64,000 nt of DNA from Gracilibacteraceae bacterium (GCA_031266805.1 JAISAH010000120.1:1-64000), one strand, 5' to 3'. Positions 1 through 8,122 are shown, numbered from the stretch's first letter. Numbers and translations: made by a program. Notes: a model not told the origin generated them from the letters alone.

Positions 1-128
1 TTATTCCGATTTTGCGGTATTACAACAGTTGCAGGCAAATACCAAAATGATGTGCAATTCCTCCCAGAGATTTACAATTCATGCGTTCCCATTTTACCAG
101 CTAAAAATATCTACACCCGTGAAGGCAC
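1..128. other. No gene recognised at the left edge
   Basis: I see no convincing coding region, RNA gene or repeat in positions 1-118 on either strand. The only open stretches are very short and lack a ribosome-binding site. Confidence 0.5.
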
Positions 129-236
129 ATGTTTGATTGCTTTGTGACATTTCTTCTTGCCATCGGAGCGGGCATAGTCAACCACTATCTCTGCAAATGG
201 CTGGATGGCAAGACAACCAAAGAGCGCCAGCCTTAG
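129..236 (+). CDS. Small hydrophobic protein, 35 aa (hypothetical)
   Basis: ATG at 129 opens a 35-codon frame ending in TAG at 234-236. The product has a hydrophobic stretch over residues 5-17 (roughly FVTFLLAIGAGIV) followed by a polar tail containing YLCKWLDGK and a charged C-terminus. This single-helix-plus-charged-tail layout resembles short hypothetical membrane peptides often seen in Firmicutes, and is compatible with a type I toxin-like peptide, but nothing here proves that. A strong hairpin follows 10 nt after the stop. The start region (from 119) recurs in altered form at 284-313 after the hairpin. No clear Shine-Dalgarno is visible, so expression is uncertain. Confidence 0.4.
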   Translation: MFDCFVTFLLAIGAGIVNHYLCKWLDGKTTKERQP

Positions 237-246
237 AACCGAAAAC

Positions 247-281
247 GGAAACCCCCCGGAGGCACAACTCCGGGGGTTTCC
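247..281. terminator. GC-rich hairpin after the 35-aa ORF
   Basis: The arms GGAAACCCCCCGGAG (247-261) and CTCCGGGGGTTTCC (268-281) pair almost perfectly around a short loop, with one extra C in the left arm. It lies directly downstream of the small ORF and could terminate transcription from either side, although no long T-tract follows on the plus strand. Confidence 0.5.
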
Positions 282-366
282 GTGTGAAAGCACATGCTTT
301 GTGACGCTTCTTGCACTCACATTGTAACCCGTACACACCCCGGATGTCAATATTATTTTTGAGATT

Positions 367-387
367 GGGTGTGCGACAAATTTGTAG
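367..387 (+). repeat. IS left inverted repeat
   Basis: This is the left terminal repeat of the ISKra4-type element. It begins GGGTGTGCGACAAATTTG and is perfectly complementary to 2176-2196. Confidence 0.93.
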
Positions 388-487
388 AAATGCGAGCGGG
401 CGAGGGGAAAGTGGTTGACAAAGTGGAATAATAGCAGCATAATATCATGGTATATGCACCATAATATTATGAAGGGCGGGGAAAATC

Positions 488-826
488 ATGTTGCGACTTG
501 CAGAAATCATGGCAAGGCGGTGCGAGATTGCTCAGGAAATCAGCGGGATCCAGAGCATGAGGAAAGGCGTCCTAAATGCCACATACAAAAAGGTAGCGCA
601 CAAAAATGGGGAAGTGGCTGTAAAAGGGCCGTATTACGTGCTGTCGCGAAAAGGCGCTGGGGGTAAAACGGTGTCCCAGTCAATTCCCGCCGCAGAGACC
701 CCCCGTGTGCAGCAAGAGGTGGACAATTACAAGCGATTCCGCAAATTGTCGGATGAATTTGTGGCGATATGCGAAAAAGTCTCCGTTTTCAACGGCGCCG
801 CTGAGGATGAGTGTAAAAAAAACTGA
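488..826 (+). CDS. IS ORF A: DUF6788-like accessory/N-terminal transposase protein
   Basis: The 112-aa product contains the pattern GPYYVLSRKGAGGKT followed by VDNYKRFRKLSDEF. That matches DUF6788-type proteins, which commonly precede ISKra4-family transposases. A purine-rich ribosome-binding site (GGGCGGGG) lies just before the ATG. The frame ends with codons AAA AAA AAC TGA. These form the slippery heptamer A AAA AAC at 817-823, and a -1 shift there moves ribosomes into the transposase frame, which is open from 817. ORF A is therefore probably made both alone and as the N-terminal part of a fused transposase. Confidence 0.8.
   Translation: MLRLAEIMARRCEIAQEISGIQSMRKGVLNATYKKVAHKNGEVAVKGPYYVLSRKGAGGKTVSQSIPAAETPRVQQEVDNYKRFRKLSDEFVAICEKVSVFNGAAEDECKKN
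815..823 (+). promoter_or_regulatory. Programmed -1 frameshift site (A AAA AAC)
   Basis: Eight A residues followed by C are read in ORF A as AAA AAA AAC, and a stop TGA follows at 824-826. Slipping back by one gives AAA AAA CTG and continues into the transposase frame, which has no stop between 817 and 2160. This heptamer is a well-known -1 slippery site in insertion sequences. Confidence 0.75.
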
Positions 827-2160
827 ATCTCCCGTTCGAATATGAATTGGAGATATGCCGATTTGCCGAAGGCGTGCGCAAGATGCTGGCAGAGGGCAAT
901 ATGCCGGACATGCGCTCTATTGAGGAAGGACTCCGTAAAGCGGCGCTTTCGGCGGCGAGCGCCGTACTCGTCCAATTGCTTGATAGTATACCGGAGACAG
1001 CGCCCACATGCCCGTGCTGCGGGAGGCCCATGCGGAATTTAGGGAAGAGGTCGAAAAAGATTGTGAGCCTGCTCGGCAACGGGGAGATTTCAAGGAATTA
1101 TTACGAATGCGAAAGCTGCCACAAATACGCTGCGCCGAAAGACGCCGTACTCGGCATTGAAGATACGATGTTCACACCCGGAGTTAGACGCGTCGCCGCA
1201 AAGTTGGGCAGCTGCGATTCATTTGAGTCCGGCAGCGCGACAATGGACGAATTATGCGGAATCGTCGTTTCAAGCAAGGATATCGAAAGGATCTCTGAAG
1301 CGATTGGGAATGAATTTGAGAACCGCAACAAGAAAGACATCCAATCTGCGCTTTCCGGCGAACTGCACGAGCCGCGCGCAGAGCGCGTCCCAACGATGTA
1401 CATTGAGTTCGATGGCACTGGCATACCTATGACAAAACGCGAGACTGAGGGCAGGCGCGGCAAACAGGAAGACGGCGCCTCAAAGACGCGCGAAGCCAAA
1501 GTAGGGTGCATCTTTACACAGACCGCCACCGACAGCGAGGGCAGCCCTGTCCGCGATAAGGGCAGCACTACGTATTTTGGCGCGATAGAAACTTCGGAGA
1601 ATTTCGGCGACCGGCTCTATAGCGAGGCCGTGAAGCGAGACGTCAGCAGCGCCGAAAAGGTCGTGATCATAGGCGACGGCGCAAGGTGGATATGGAATCT
1701 GGCAAATCTGCATTTCCCCGGCGCAATCGAAATCGTTGATTTATTTCATGCAAAAGAGCACATCTGGGAACTCGTCAAACAATTTGTGCGGGACGAAAAA
1801 TCACGTGCCCGTTATAAGAAAAAATGGTATACGTTGCTCGAAAAAGGCAATATCAGCGCCCTCACAAGAGAGTTTGCATCTCTTAAAGCAATAGGCGATG
1901 AGCAGAGAAAACAGATAGACAGGGAAATCGGCTATTTCAACGACAACGCCAACCGTATGCAATATGCAAAATTCAAAGCCGAAGGTCTGTTTGTCGGCAG
2001 CGGCGTTATTGAGGCCGCTTGCAAGAATGTCATCGGCAAGCGCCTCAAACAATCCGGTATGCACTGGTCCCTCAGAGGCGCCAATGACATCATCGCTCTC
2101 CGTTGTGCCGTTTTGTCCGGGCGTTTTGACGCTTCCTTTGACTCCCTTGCCGCCGCTTGA
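817..2160 (+). CDS. IS ORF B: ISKra4-family DDE transposase
   Basis: The frame is open from 817. A TTG at 847 could start a 437-aa protein, but entry by -1 frameshifting from ORF A is more likely. Counting from the TTG, a zinc ribbon (C55, C57/C58, then C88 and C91) is followed by the DDE catalytic core: D189 in EFDGTG, D277 in IGDGARW, the motif DLFHAKEHIW near 298-307, and E389 in GSGVIEAACK. This order is characteristic of ISKra4-type transposases. No stop or frame break interrupts the core, so the enzyme looks functional. It would act on the 21-bp ends of its own element. Confidence 0.9.
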   Translation, partial: KKLNLPFEYELEICRFAEGVRKMLAEGNMPDMRSIEEGLRKAALSAASAVLVQLLDSIPETAPTCPCCGRPMRNLGKRSKKIVSLLGNGEISRNYYECESCHKYAAPKDAVLGIEDTMFTPGVRRVAAKLGSCDSFESGSATMDELCGIVVSSKDIERISEAIGNEFENRNKKDIQSALSGELHEPRAERVPTMYIEFDGTGIPMTKRETEGRRGKQEDGASKTREAKVGCIFTQTATDSEGSPVRDKGSTTYFGAIETSENFGDRLYSEAVKRDVSSAEKVVIIGDGARWIWNLANLHFPGAIEIVDLFHAKEHIWELVKQFVRDEKSRARYKKKWYTLLEKGNISALTREFASLKAIGDEQRKQIDREIGYFNDNANRMQYAKFKAEGLFVGSGVIEAACKNVIGKRLKQSGMHWSLRGANDIIALRCAVLSGRFDASFDSLAAA

Positions 2161-2175
2161 CTTGTTGCTACCTAC

Positions 2176-2196
2176 CTACAAATTTGTCGCACACCC
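2176..2196 (-). repeat. IS right inverted repeat
   Basis: This is the right terminal repeat, an exact inverted copy of 367-387. The 9-bp target duplicate starts directly after it at 2197. Confidence 0.93.
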
Positions 2197-2295
2197 TTTG
2201 AGATTTTTTACATAATGCCCTCCTCCAGTTTGCCCAGCACCCGGCCGAGTTCCGCTCATGTCTCTCGCCGGAATCCAAACCCGCCGCTGTGCGGC

Positions 2296-2317
2296 GGAGC
2301 GTCGAGGACGCCGCTCC
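2296..2317. repeat. 22-nt hairpin repeat (copy 1)
   Basis: The arms GGAGCG and CGCTCC enclose TCGAGGACGC. The same unit at 28025-28046 has GGTGCG and CGCACC, so the third base pair changes from A-T to T-A with pairing kept. Both copies are followed by CCTACA and lie next to REP-like units. Confidence 0.65.
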
Positions 2318-2378
2318 CTACAAGGGGGGCTTTTGTGGGGCGCAACCCGTCTCGTCCGCCACACTTTTTCTCCCGTCC

Positions 2379-2406
2379 CGTCATTCCGGGCTTGTCCCGG
2401 AATCCA
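2379..2406. repeat. REP-like palindrome (CGTCATTCCGG...CCGGAATCC)
   Basis: The inverted arms CATTCCGGG and CCCGGAATCC surround CTTGT. This is one of several dispersed units of the same family in the window (8656-8739, 27978-28185, 34160-34313). Here it lies in a segment of about 120 bp, bounded by two CCGGAATCCAAA sequences, that is absent from repeat copy B. Confidence 0.7.
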
Positions 2407-2576
2407 AAAATTGTAAAGAGGCGGGGCGGGTTTGCAATAAACCCGCCCCGCGAAACCGGATCTTATGAGGGATGCAGAGGATACATAACTTTAGTTAACG
2501 ATCAGGGTTTCAGAATTCTGATGGATTTTGTCGCGATATTTTTGTTGGAGCCGAAACTCCTCACCGCGAACTGGAT
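2397..2576 (-). pseudogene. Duplicated C-terminal fragment of the surface-protein gene
   Basis: This 180-bp stretch aligns without gaps to 2687-2866, the 3' end of the downstream surface-protein gene with its terminator. On the minus strand the fragment reads FAVRSFGSNKNIATKSIRILKP and a TGA at 2502-2504, against FAVKGFGSDSNIATKSIRILKP in the real gene. There is no start codon and the frame fades upstream of the duplication junction. It is a remnant of tandem duplication rather than a gene. It keeps a perfect version of the terminator hairpin at 2421-2451. Confidence 0.85.
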
Positions 2577-2582
2577 GGATTA

Positions 2583-2698
2583 TAACCCGTACACACCCCG
2601 GATGTCAATATTATTTTTGAGATTTTTTACATAATGCCCTCCTCCAGTTTGCCCATCACCCGGCCGAGTTCCGCTCATGTCTCTCGCCGGAATCCAAA
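2583..2698 (-). repeat. Tandem repeat copy B (uninterrupted, empty IS site)
   Basis: This is the intact counterpart of copy A and contains the single IS target TTTGAGATT at 2616-2624. It lies immediately downstream (minus-strand sense) of the surface-protein gene and its terminator. Confidence 0.8.
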
Positions 2699-2710
2699 AA
2701 TTGTAAAAAG

Positions 2711-2741
2711 GCGGGGCAGGTTTGCAATAAACCCGCCCCGC
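2711..2741 (-). terminator. Rho-independent terminator of the surface-protein gene
   Basis: The arms GCGGGGCAGGTTT (2711-2723) and AAACCCGCCCCGC (2729-2741) form a stem with one mismatch. On the minus strand it is followed by CTTTTTACAATTTTT. It begins about 50 nt after the TGA stop of the surface-protein gene. Confidence 0.85.
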
Positions 2742-2791
2742 GAAACCGGATCTTATGAGGGATGCAGAGGATACATAACTTTGGTTAACGG

Positions 2792-5700
2792 TCAAGGTTT
2801 CAGAATTCTGATGGATTTCGTCGCGATATTGCTGTCCGAGCCGAAACCTTTCACCGCGAACTGGATCGTCTTGTTAGCCGTGAGACTTATGTTATCGACA
2901 TAGATCTCAATCTCAGCCGGGTCGTCGGTCGGCCATCCCCATCCCATGAAGGTTACGAAATCCATGCCCGCCGCGTTGGTGAGTATGCGGCCTACCTCCT
3001 GCCGAATCGTTCCGGCCGCGTTCTCGTAATAGAGTGCTACATAACTATCCCAGCCCCACAAGCTTATGACTTCAGCCCGCAGTACGCCGTCGCCCATCGT
3101 CTTGTCCGTGATGATATTGTCGAAACTGAGCAGTTCATCCAAAGTGTAAACACCGCCGCCCATTTCGTCGATATCCTCATACGTGACTGCCGTAATCTTG
3201 GCGGTCGTGTTCACGACGTTGATGTTTTGTGACTTCGTCGTCACGCTTTCGCTGCCGGGCTGTTTGATTTTAGCCTGCAGTTGGACGGATCCGGTTCGGA
3301 AGTTTTGATACTCATCCGGAATTTCCACGCTCACATTGATGATATCACTGTTAACTCCGCTGAAGACGATAGGCATGTCAGAATAAGCAGATCCATCCGT
3401 CGGCTGCTGAATAAAGCCCACGCGATCTGTACTCAAAGTGAAAGCACCGTTTGGTCTTGCGGCGCCTACGGCCATAGTACCGGTATTCGTGTCATTCCAG
3501 ACGCCGTTGTACTCCGCCACGGTGAAAGCGCCGAGAGCGTAACCATTACCCGTGTACTTCATCAAGCGCAGATGGATCGTTCTTTTTGCTGTCTCGAATA
3601 CGTTTTGGTCTACAGTGAAGTCCAGTGCGTCTGGGTCGGCGGCCGTAAACCTGGATTGAGCCGGGTCAAGGGTTCCGGTGGGGCCGACGTCCAAGTTTAT
3701 TTTGCCGATTTCCTTAAAAGTAGCCGCGCCGTCAAATTCATAGGCGTAAAAACTGAGTGCTTCGGTCGCGGCAACCAAGTTGGCAGACTGGATCCTCAGC
3801 AGCAATTCGCCCTTGGCGTTCATTGCTTCCGCATCGACAGCCGCTACAGGCGTGGGAACACCACTGACCGTCTTTTCGACTTGGAAGGTATAATTATCTA
3901 CAGAACGGCCATTCTTGTCATAGAAAATTTGATTCCATTGCGCGAACGGATCGCCGTATTGATCCGTGAATTTAACGCTCGTGTAATCGTACCCGCCTCC
4001 CGCGGCCAGTTTCAAGGCGCTGTCCGCCAATACGGCGCGCGCGGCGACGCGACCGGTGTCGTCAGCCGGATCAAGCACGGTGATCGTGAAAGATTCGGTC
4101 ACGGCGCCGGAAACGATTGTGATCGTGGCTTTGCCTTCACCGACCGCGCTGAACCACTTCGAGTACGCTCTTGTCGCATACGAACCTAGGCTTGTCGAAG
4201 TTAAGATGACATTAGCATTGTCGTCATTGACATCCACCACAAATGGATTGGAGGTTCTGAGTTTTATATTATTTGTGATGTTCACATCTTTGCCGCCGGC
4301 GATCGTGTCGGCCGTGACATTCCAGAAACCGGCGGATTCACCAAGAATCAGCGTGTTGCTCTCAAGGCCCTGACCCAACACAGGTTGACCGTACTCAATC
4401 AGATCAAGACGGTAACCGGAGATGGCGCTGGCCGCCGTCGCGCGCCCGTCAATCAAAGTCACGTCCACAGGATCAGATTCATCGATGATTGCGGACTTTT
4501 TGCTGATGGTGATCGTATAGTCGAGCGTATCGTCACCGCCATTATAAACGTCCATAAGATCGCCTTGATCAAGTTCTCCGGTATCCGATTCGGAAGAACC
4601 GCCAAACACGTCAAAAGCAGCCGTAAACAGTACGTCATAGCCGGCGGCGTCCAAGTCGGAGACGGTGACGCGCTGATTGCCGCCGTTGATCTTAATGCCG
4701 AGAGACTGACCTTCAGCGCGAACGTCAAAGAAGTCCTCGACGCCCTGCACCGAGGTCACCGTGGTGATGGTCTGAGTCGGCGCCTGCGTGACGATCACAG
4801 CCGCGTGCCCTGTGGCTGTGCCTTTCGTGAGCGCGACTGTGTAAACACCCTCCGTATAGGAAACGGTGGCGGTCGCGCCGTTGGCGGTCATCGCGCTGAC
4901 CCGCTCTTGCAGCCAATTGGTTTTAGCCGTCTGGCTGCTTTGGGCGGAACGGGGGATATAATACACACCGGCCTCCAGCAGCGCCTTATCAGCTTCCAAA
5001 TTAAACCAATCGTGGGCAGTCAGATATTTTGATGTGACAACAGAGTTGCCAGACCTCACGATTTTAGCTTGCAATTGACTGTAATTTGTATAGGATGGAT
5101 CTATTTCCACAGTGATGATATCACCAACAATAACGGCGTCCGGTCCAATACGCGCGTCACTCGCCGTCAACGTAAACGCTTCTTGGAAACCAAAATTCAT
5201 TGAAAGGTCTTGATTCCATCCTTCGTATTCCAAATCGGTGAAGGCGCCCAACGCGTAACCGTTGCTCGTGTACTTCATCAGGCGCAGGTCAGCCAGATAT
5301 TTTGTCTCCGCCGCGTTGAGGGAAGGAGCGCCGGCGACGGGAACAAATTTAGACTGACTGGGGTCGATTGTTCCGGTTGAGCCGATATCCAGCCGTATGG
5401 CGGTTAGTTTCCGGAGCGCAGCAGAGCCATCAAATTTATGACCGTAGAAATTGAGATGCTCAGTCATTGTCCGCACATTGTCAGAGTAAACTTTTACCCA
5501 CAGTTCCCCTTTGGCGTTCACCGCCGCCATATCGGCAGTCGCTATAGGCATATAGGCGCCGCCGACCCTCTTTACAACAGTAAACGGACCTCCGTCTACA
5601 GAAGAACTGTAATCATCCTTGTCATAGAAAACCTGATCCCACCGGGCGAATGGGTCGCCATACTGGTCGGTAAAGCGGACTCTGATATAGTCATAACCGC

Positions 5701-8122
5701 CGTTTACCGCCACTTTCAGGCTGCTTCTCTCCGGCGCGGCGTGCGCGGCGACGCGTCCTGGGTCGTCAGCCGCACTCAGCACCGTGATCGTGAAAGATTC
5801 ACTCCGGTCGCCGTGAGTTATGGTGACAGTGGCTGTGCCGGCGCCGACCGCCTTAATCCATTTACCGTAGTTTCTGGCGCCTGTATTGATTGCAACAGCG
5901 TTATTGACCGTCACTACTGACGGATTAGATGTGCTGAGGGTCACAGCGCCCGTGACATTCGTCCCGCCCTCCAGGTTTATGATATCCCAGAGACCGGCGG
6001 TCTCGCCCAAGATCAGGATATTGCTCGTCATACCCTGACTCAGGACAGGCTGACTATCTTCTATCAGATCCAGCCGGTAGGAAAGCTCCTGTGGAGGCTT
6101 TTCCGCGTCGCGGACTGTGATCACCGCGCTGCCCGCCGCCGCGCCGTTGGTCAGCGCCACGCTATAGACGCGGTCGCTGTAGGAAACTTCGGCCACCGTG
6201 CCGTGGGCGATCCGTTTCACCAATTCGCTCTGCAGCCAGGCAATCCTTGTCTCCGGCGTCGTCTGCGCGGAACGAGGGATCACATATTCCTCGGACTCGA
6301 TCAGTATTTTATCCGCCGCCAGACTGTAAGTGGCCGCGTCCGTGTCGGAGCGCTCAATTGCGACATCCACTGTATCACCGTCCACGGTCGCCACTTGGAA
6401 AATACTGCTAATATCGCTCAGAAATTCCTCCGCGTCGATGTTCGGATATTTGGCGAGGAAGGCGGCGACGAACTCGTCGTTCAAGGTGAGAGTGATGGAA
6501 GGCGCCTCGTTTGCCGGCGTCTCCACTATGATCTCCTCGGTTTCGGCGTTAGCGGCCAAAGTTATTTTCGCCTCGTTGACGGTTTGCAGTGTGGTGACAG
6601 GAGCGTCAAGGATCACGTTGTCCTTCGTCTCCACGGTCAATTGATCAATGCGGGGGGCGTCCGCCGCGGCCGATACGGTGGAGACGCTTTGCAGCACGAC
6701 CTTCGGCACGGCGGAGTTTCGGCCGCCTATATGCAGGCGCGGCGCGGTATCGGGCGCGTTGACATAGACAGTGCCTTGAAAAGCCATATTGTGGAAATTA
6801 ATGGAATGAGAGCCGCCGCCGTTGATATGAGTTTCGCCGGTGACGGTCAGGCCGGCCAACCCCGCGCTGCCGTTACCGACGCCGCTGGCCACGGTCAAAG
6901 TCTCATATTCGGCCGCTTTCAGCGTCGTGACAGACGAAACGCCAAAAAATTCCGCCGCGGCCGCTTTGGTCGCGTCGTCCGCGCCCGCGCCGATCAAATA
7001 CGCGCCGTCGCGCGTGACAGTCAGCGCACCGTCCGCTTCAGTATATCTGGCGGGCGCTCTGAGACCGCTGCCACCGCCCGTGACCGGCGGAACGACCGCC
7101 GCCGCGCCGACCGCGGAAACCAGATTTTGCAAAACAGCGGCGGAAGTCACAGCCGCGCCGCCGAGACCGACCACGCGCGTAAAGGCTTTTCCGGCCAGAA
7201 ATGTCTTCGCCGCCTCGGAAAGCGCGCCGTTATCCGTCAGGAAGAGCGGCGCTCCGGCGATATAGGCCGCCGCGGTCAGCGCGTCCACCAGATGGTTGTT
7301 CGCACCGTTGGCCACAAACAAGCCCTTGCTGTAATCCCAGCTCTCCTCAAACTGTTTCAGCACCGCCAGATTCGTCTCATAGCGCGTCGCCCCGCCCAGA
7401 CGCACCGCCCCGCCCAGACGCACCGCCCCGGGCAGCGAGGCCAGAAGACCGGCGCTGATCACGCCCGTGCCGCCCACGGCGTAAACCGCGCTGACATTAT
7501 GGGCGCTGATAAAAGCGGCGGCTGAATCCGGCAGAGCTTCCGCGCCCGTGAGCAAGATGGGCCAGCCGCTTGCCGCCGCGACGGAGGCGATGGAGAGGGC
7601 GTCCGCGCTGCCGTAAGCTGTGACGACGACGACAGTGCTCACCGTCGTTCGCTTGGCTATTTCGGCGGCGATGTTTGCCGCCGTGGCGAAACGGTCAGCC
7701 CCGCCCAGAGGCAAGGTCGCGGCGCCCAGAGCCCGCGCGGCTTCCTGCACCGGCGGAGTGATCACGCCGTCGCCGCCGGCCAAGTAGATGTTTTTCGCGC
7801 CCAAACGCTGGATCTCAGCGGCGGTGGCCGGAGTCAGCCGTCCGCTTTCCGTCAGCAAAATCGGCGCGTTCAGGAGTTTCGCCAGCGGCGCCGCCGTTAA
7901 GGCGTCCACCAAATTGGCGTCCGCGCCCCCGGCTAAAATAACGTTTTCCGCCGCCGTCCAACCGGCCCGGGAAATGCTGACCGCCGTTTCATAGCGGTTA
8001 TCGCCGGCCAGCCGCTCCGTCCCCACTTCGGCGGCGCTCAAGGCCTGCATGGGCTGCAAGAACAGCAGGAGCAGGCAGAAAATGAGTACCGCGCATGTCT
8101 TTTTCGATTTCGATCGCCTCAT
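2792..8122 (-). CDS. Secreted S-layer-like protein with three CWB2 cell wall-binding repeats
   Basis: The 1776-aa product starts with a basic region and a hydrophobic core (residues 10-23), with probable signal-peptide cleavage near ALSA-A at 30. Residues about 36-335 hold three CWB2 (PF04122-type) repeats, each with an R-x-G/Y-E-T start, a DALTAAPLA-like segment and an LGG(A)xVI end. Such triplets anchor clostridial surface proteins to anionic wall polymers. The rest is beta-rich. Two copies of a roughly 380-aa block begin at YRLDLIE...QPVL and contain Big-like SNPxVVxVN strands, DQYGDPFAxW and LRLMKYTxNGYALGAF. Two copies of an YxIPRSAQ...WLQ segment are also present. A good Shine-Dalgarno (AAGGAGGG) lies 11 nt before the ATG. 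The 3' end is partly duplicated downstream. Confidence 0.9.
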   Translation of the reverse strand: MRRSKSKKTCAVLIFCLLLLFLQPMQALSAAEVGTERLAGDNRYETAVSISRAGWTAAENVILAGGADANLVDALTAAPLAKLLNAPILLTESGRLTPATAAEIQRLGAKNIYLAGGDGVITPPVQEAARALGAATLPLGGADRFATAANIAAEIAKRTTVSTVVVVTAYGSADALSIASVAAASGWPILLTGAEALPDSAAAFISAHNVSAVYAVGGTGVISAGLLASLPGAVRLGGAVRLGGATRYETNLAVLKQFEESWDYSKGLFVANGANNHLVDALTAAAYIAGAPLFLTDNGALSEAAKTFLAGKAFTRVVGLGGAAVTSAAVLQNLVSAVGAAAVVPPVTGGGSGLRAPARYTEADGALTVTRDGAYLIGAGADDATKAAAAEFFGVSSVTTLKAAEYETLTVASGVGNGSAGLAGLTVTGETHINGGGSHSINFHNMAFQGTVYVNAPDTAPRLHIGGRNSAVPKVVLQSVSTVSAAADAPRIDQLTVETKDNVILDAPVTTLQTVNEAKITLAANAETEEIIVETPANEAPSITLTLNDEFVAAFLAKYPNIDAEEFLSDISSIFQVATVDGDTVDVAIERSDTDAATYSLAADKILIESEEYVIPRSAQTTPETRIAWLQSELVKRIAHGTVAEVSYSDRVYSVALTNGAAAGSAVITVRDAEKPPQELSYRLDLIEDSQPVLSQGMTSNILILGETAGLWDIINLEGGTNVTGAVTLSTSNPSVVTVNNAVAINTGARNYGKWIKAVGAGTATVTITHGDRSESFTITVLSAADDPGRVAAHAAPERSSLKVAVNGGYDYIRVRFTDQYGDPFARWDQVFYDKDDYSSSVDGGPFTVVKRVGGAYMPIATADMAAVNAKGELWVKVYSDNVRTMTEHLNFYGHKFDGSAALRKLTAIRLDIGSTGTIDPSQSKFVPVAGAPSLNAAETKYLADLRLMKYTSNGYALGAFTDLEYEGWNQDLSMNFGFQEAFTLTASDARIGPDAVIVGDIITVEIDPSYTNYSQLQAKIVRSGNSVVTSKYLTAHDWFNLEADKALLEAGVYYIPRSAQSSQTAKTNWLQERVSAMTANGATATVSYTEGVYTVALTKGTATGHAAVIVTQAPTQTITTVTSVQGVEDFFDVRAEGQSLGIKINGGNQRVTVSDLDAAGYDVLFTAAFDVFGGSSESDTGELDQGDLMDVYNGGDDTLDYTITISKKSAIIDESDPVDVTLIDGRATAASAISGYRLDLIEYGQPVLGQGLESNTLILGESAGFWNVTADTIAGGKDVNITNNIKLRTSNPFVVDVNDDNANVILTSTSLGSYATRAYSKWFSAVGEGKATITIVSGAVTESFTITVLDPADDTGRVAARAVLADSALKLAAGGGYDYTSVKFTDQYGDPFAQWNQIFYDKNGRSVDNYTFQVEKTVSGVPTPVAAVDAEAMNAKGELLLRIQSANLVAATEALSFYAYEFDGAATFKEIGKINLDVGPTGTLDPAQSRFTAADPDALDFTVDQNVFETAKRTIHLRLMKYTGNGYALGAFTVAEYNGVWNDTNTGTMAVGAARPNGAFTLSTDRVGFIQQPTDGSAYSDMPIVFSGVNSDIINVSVEIPDEYQNFRTGSVQLQAKIKQPGSESVTTKSQNINVVNTTAKITAVTYEDIDEMGGGVYTLDELLSFDNIITDKTMGDGVLRAEVISLWGWDSYVALYYENAAGTIRQEVGRILTNAAGMDFVTFMGWGWPTDDPAEIEIYVDNISLTANKTIQFAVKGFGSDSNIATKSIRILKP
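7388..7423. repeat. 18-bp tandem duplication inside the CWB2 region
   Basis: The 18-bp unit CGCCCCGCCCAGACGCAC occurs twice head to tail. In the protein it adds one extra GAVRLG hexapeptide at the end of the second CWB2 repeat (GAVRLGGAVRLGGATRYET). It is in frame and so does not disrupt the gene. Confidence 0.85.

Larger units (their letters stand above)
119..313 (+). repeat. Imperfect direct repeat flanking the small ORF and hairpin
   Basis: Positions 119-160 (GTGAAGGCACATG, then CTTTGTGACATTTCTTCTTGC) recur as 284-313 (GTGAAAGCACATG, then CTTTGTGACGCTTCTTGC), with 8 nt absent from the second copy. The second copy repeats the start of the small ORF, as if a second tandem ORF were cut off where the surface-protein repeat begins near 325. 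Confidence 0.5.
367..2196 (+). mobile_element. Complete ISKra4-family insertion sequence, 1830 bp
   Basis: The ends are perfect 21-bp inverted repeats at 367-387 and 2176-2196 (core GCGACAAATTTGTAG). They are flanked by 9-bp direct repeats TTTGAGATT at 358-366 and 2197-2205. A paralogous empty site at 2583-2640 carries the same flanks with a single TTTGAGATT (2616-2624), which fixes the insertion boundaries independently of any database. The element encodes a DUF6788-like ORF and an ISKra4-type DDE transposase in overlapping phases. Both ends and both ORFs look intact, so recent and possibly active insertion is likely. Confidence 0.93.
325..2280 (-). repeat. Tandem repeat copy A (interrupted by the IS)
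   Basis: Positions 325-366 plus 2206-2280 together reproduce 2583-2698 (copy B). The IS at 367-2196 and its duplicated 9-bp target split copy A. The shared sequence begins at TAACCCGTACACACCCC and runs to CGCCGGAATCCAAA. It is the region downstream of the surface-protein gene, so copies A and B arose by tandem duplication of that gene's 3' end and downstream region. Confidence 0.8.

Noticed and set aside
6203-7525. 440-codon plus-strand open frame opposite the surface-protein gene
   Set aside because: It is an antisense shadow produced by GC-biased codons. It is Arg/Gly/His-rich, has no family motif, and the minus strand has a complete signal peptide and CWB2 repeats.
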